The position numbers and the translations under genes are program-made. Source: Rapidithrix thailandica (GTDB lineage Bacteria; Bacteroidota; Bacteroidia; Cytophagales; Flammeovirgaceae). Taken from it: a DNA stretch of 64,000 nucleotides. Under the pieces are notes generated by a model. It made no database searches. It was not told the DNA's origin and saw only the letters and a program-made list of their open reading frames with translations. Positions 62,567-64,000 of this stretch are shown here, one piece after another. Where the stretch lies: NCBI RefSeq assembly GCF_039710355.1, contig NZ_JBDKWZ010000007.1, positions 124,001-188,000 on the forward strand. The letters run 5' to 3'. Each line of letters starts with the position of its first letter. The first letter of the stretch is position 1.

Positions 62567-64000
62567 ATGAAAAATACAGAGAACCAAATTCTTACTCCTT
62601 TAATTGATTCCCTTACACATGGTGTATGTCTTAAGAACGCTTCGGGTGAAATTATTTTGGTCAATGAAGCCTTTTGTCAACTGTATGGCTATACTCGGGA
62701 GGAAATTGTAGGAAAGCCATTCTCATTGTATATCAACTCCTGCGAGGCTGCCAGCCCCACCTCACTTCACCTGCAACAATTTACCAATGCAAGCTTGCTT
62801 GGGAAGCCTTGTCATATGGCTGTAAAAAAAGGTGGAAGTTTATTTTATGTGGAAGTCAGGAAAAAATGCTATTCAGAAAAAGGCAAAGAAGATTTAGAAC
62901 TGATTGAAGTGCACGAACGCCCGGCCCCCTACCTCTTGGCTCCTCTTAACCGGGAAGATGCACTGCTTCAAAACATTGCCGATGTGGTGTTCATTCACAA
63001 TTTTCAGGGTCAATTCAAACTCTTTTATAACAATAGTGAGGATGCCTTATTTCCACCTACACACACCGTTGGTAAATCTATAAAACATCTCCCACTTCCT
63101 GCTTCCGCGTTACAAAAATTGATCTTGGCTCATGGACTGAGTATACAAACCGGGAAGACGCAAAATTTTGAAATTAAAGTGGAGCAACCTACCGGAATCC
63201 ATTTCTACAATGTCAAAGTAATTCCGAATAATCATCAAGAGGTTTTGACACTGTTCCATAACCAAACGCATTTAAAGTCTTGGCAAACAGAAGCGCTTAA
63301 AACAAAAACACATTATAAGGTCGTTACCGAAAACATCCGGGAAATCATCAGTATTTATAACCTGTCCGGAAAGATGGAATACATATCGCCATCGGTGTAC
63401 GATACTTTAGGATATACCGATGAAGAATTACTTCACTCTCCGGGACTTATTTGTATTCACCCGCAAGACTTATGGCCACTCAAAGAACTAGGTCTCAATA
63501 TCGCTCAAAGAAATATTAGCTCCGGAAGTATTCAATACCAAATCAAAGATAAGTTTGGCAGGTACCGCTGGTTTGAATCATTGTTTAAGCCGGATAAGAA
63601 AGAAGGGAAAGTCAATAAAATCATCGTAATCAGTCATGATATCACTCAACTGAAATCTATCGAGAAAAAGGAGCGAAAATCGCGAATCAAGCAAGAAGTC
63701 ATTCAAGAAGAGTTGCTGAAGAATCATTTTGAATTGGTAGAGAGGCATGTCTCCGAACGGCAACTGAACCAGGAGATTCAATTGAGCAAAGAGCGTTATG
63801 AATTAATGCTCGACTCCGTCACCGATGCCATATGGGTTTTTGATTTTCAATGGAAAGTCAAACTATGCAATTCGGCAGCACACAAAAACCTTCAACTCCC
63901 CAAAAATGAAATTACCCACCAGACCTTTCAAGAGTTGTTTCCCGACAAATTAGACAGTCCTTTGTACATCGGGTATCAACTGGTGATGAAGAACCGCGCA
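62567..64000 (+). CDS. Multi-PAS sensor protein, 5' part
   Basis: 478 codons are open from the ATG at 62567 to the window edge. PAS 1 lies at about 8-115 (DSLTHGVCLKNASGEIILVN, EAFCQLYGYTREEIVGKPFS). A second, diverged PAS-like part covers about 120-235. PAS 3 lies at about 245-365 (IREIISIYNLSGKMEYISPS, VYDTLGYTDEELLHSPGLIC, ending KIIVISHDITQLKSIEKKER), followed by a coiled coil (about 365-410), and PAS 4 begins near 410 (RYELMLDSVTDAIWVFDFQW). No transmembrane segment so far. A histidine-kinase core probably follows outside the window. It is divergent from thiM. Confidence 0.75.
   Translation, partial: MKNTENQILTPLIDSLTHGVCLKNASGEIILVNEAFCQLYGYTREEIVGKPFSLYINSCEAASPTSLHLQQFTNASLLGKPCHMAVKKGGSLFYVEVRKKCYSEKGKEDLELIEVHERPAPYLLAPLNREDALLQNIADVVFIHNFQGQFKLFYNNSEDALFPPTHTVGKSIKHLPLPASALQKLILAHGLSIQTGKTQNFEIKVEQPTGIHFYNVKVIPNNHQEVLTLFHNQTHLKSWQTEALKTKTHYKVVTENIREIISIYNLSGKMEYISPSVYDTLGYTDEELLHSPGLICIHPQDLWPLKELGLNIAQRNISSGSIQYQIKDKFGRYRWFESLFKPDKKEGKVNKIIVISHDITQLKSIEKKERKSRIKQEVIQEELLKNHFELVERHVSERQLNQEIQLSKERYELMLDSVTDAIWVFDFQWKVKLCNSAAHKNLQLPKNEITHQTFQELFPDKLDSPLYIGYQLVMKNRA

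Noticed and set aside
1..64000. CRISPR arrays, tRNA or rRNA genes, insertion sequences, prophage
   Set aside because: I saw no regularly spaced repeats, no tRNA-like T-arm (GGTTCGAATCC type) in the right context, no transposase or integrase and no phage structural genes.

Overview
The window is chromosomal DNA from a member of the Bacteroidota, most likely a gliding Cytophagia-type marine or aquatic bacterium. The signs are a Bacteroidota-type RNA polymerase omega subunit, PorD and GldC (type IX secretion and gliding), three proteins ending in type IX (Por) sorting domains, a Na+-translocating Nqr operon, and promoter candidates of the Bacteroidota form TTG-N19/20-TAnnTTTG. The sequence is moderately AT-rich. 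I see no tRNA, rRNA, insertion sequence, prophage or CRISPR array, so this is mainly core genome with some lineage-specific secreted proteins.

Layout. 1-5.5 kb: the 5' end of a serine-hydrolase lipoprotein (minus), then a PSCyt/DUF1549-LamG-DUF1553 protein and its DUF1501 partner (plus), a gene pair better known from Planctomycetes. 5.5-10.5 kb: a minus-strand operon of four exported proteins, three of which appear to share one small domain, ending in an 869-residue protein built of three leucine-rich-repeat arcs. 10.7-16.4 kb: a giant parallel beta-helix/DUF11/FIMAH-like/T9SS surface protein and another exported protein. 16.5-23.1 kb: parC-type topoisomerase subunit, a leaderless 4xLysM protein with a possible muralytic domain, and NADP isocitrate dehydrogenase. 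23.4-29.5 kb: a methyltransferase, a UbiA-like membrane protein and the conserved bamD-rpoZ-coaBC-porD block, then a T9SS cargo protein. 30-46.6 kb: gldC, clpP, rnhA, an EamA transporter, an M28 peptidase, truC, a GNAT enzyme, a T9SS cargo protein, a 2OG-Fe(II) oxygenase, small membrane proteins, a vWA-like protein, an alpha/beta hydrolase with Asp in the nucleophile position, recX, a TPR protein and a 43-residue exported peptide. 46.7-54.4 kb: a large PAS/GAF sensor whose kinase core is degenerate, a queuosine-precursor-type transporter, a SerC-like aminotransferase and small membrane or exported proteins. 54.5-59.3 kb: nqrABCDE, closed by a terminator and lacking nqrF. 59.6-62.2 kb: thiD, thiE and thiM, a thiamine salvage set without a visible TPP riboswitch. 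62.6-64 kb: the 5' part of another PAS sensor that runs off the window.

Together the genes show an envelope-centred biology: outer-membrane assembly (BamD), type IX secretion (PorD) with local cargo, gliding (GldC), Na+-based respiration (Nqr) and many exported proteins of unknown role. The strongest candidates for undescribed biology are the four-gene LRR/NTF2-like-module operon, the leaderless LysM protein, the pseudo-kinase sensor and the Asp-nucleophile hydrolase. Several U-tract-less hairpins and perfect 22-bp palindromes lie between genes, and a GC-rich structured island lies at about 41.2 kb. Start codons were moved inward for several genes (rnhA, truC, the aminotransferase, the hydrolase, the GNAT and STAS-like genes) where domain starts or promoters demand it.
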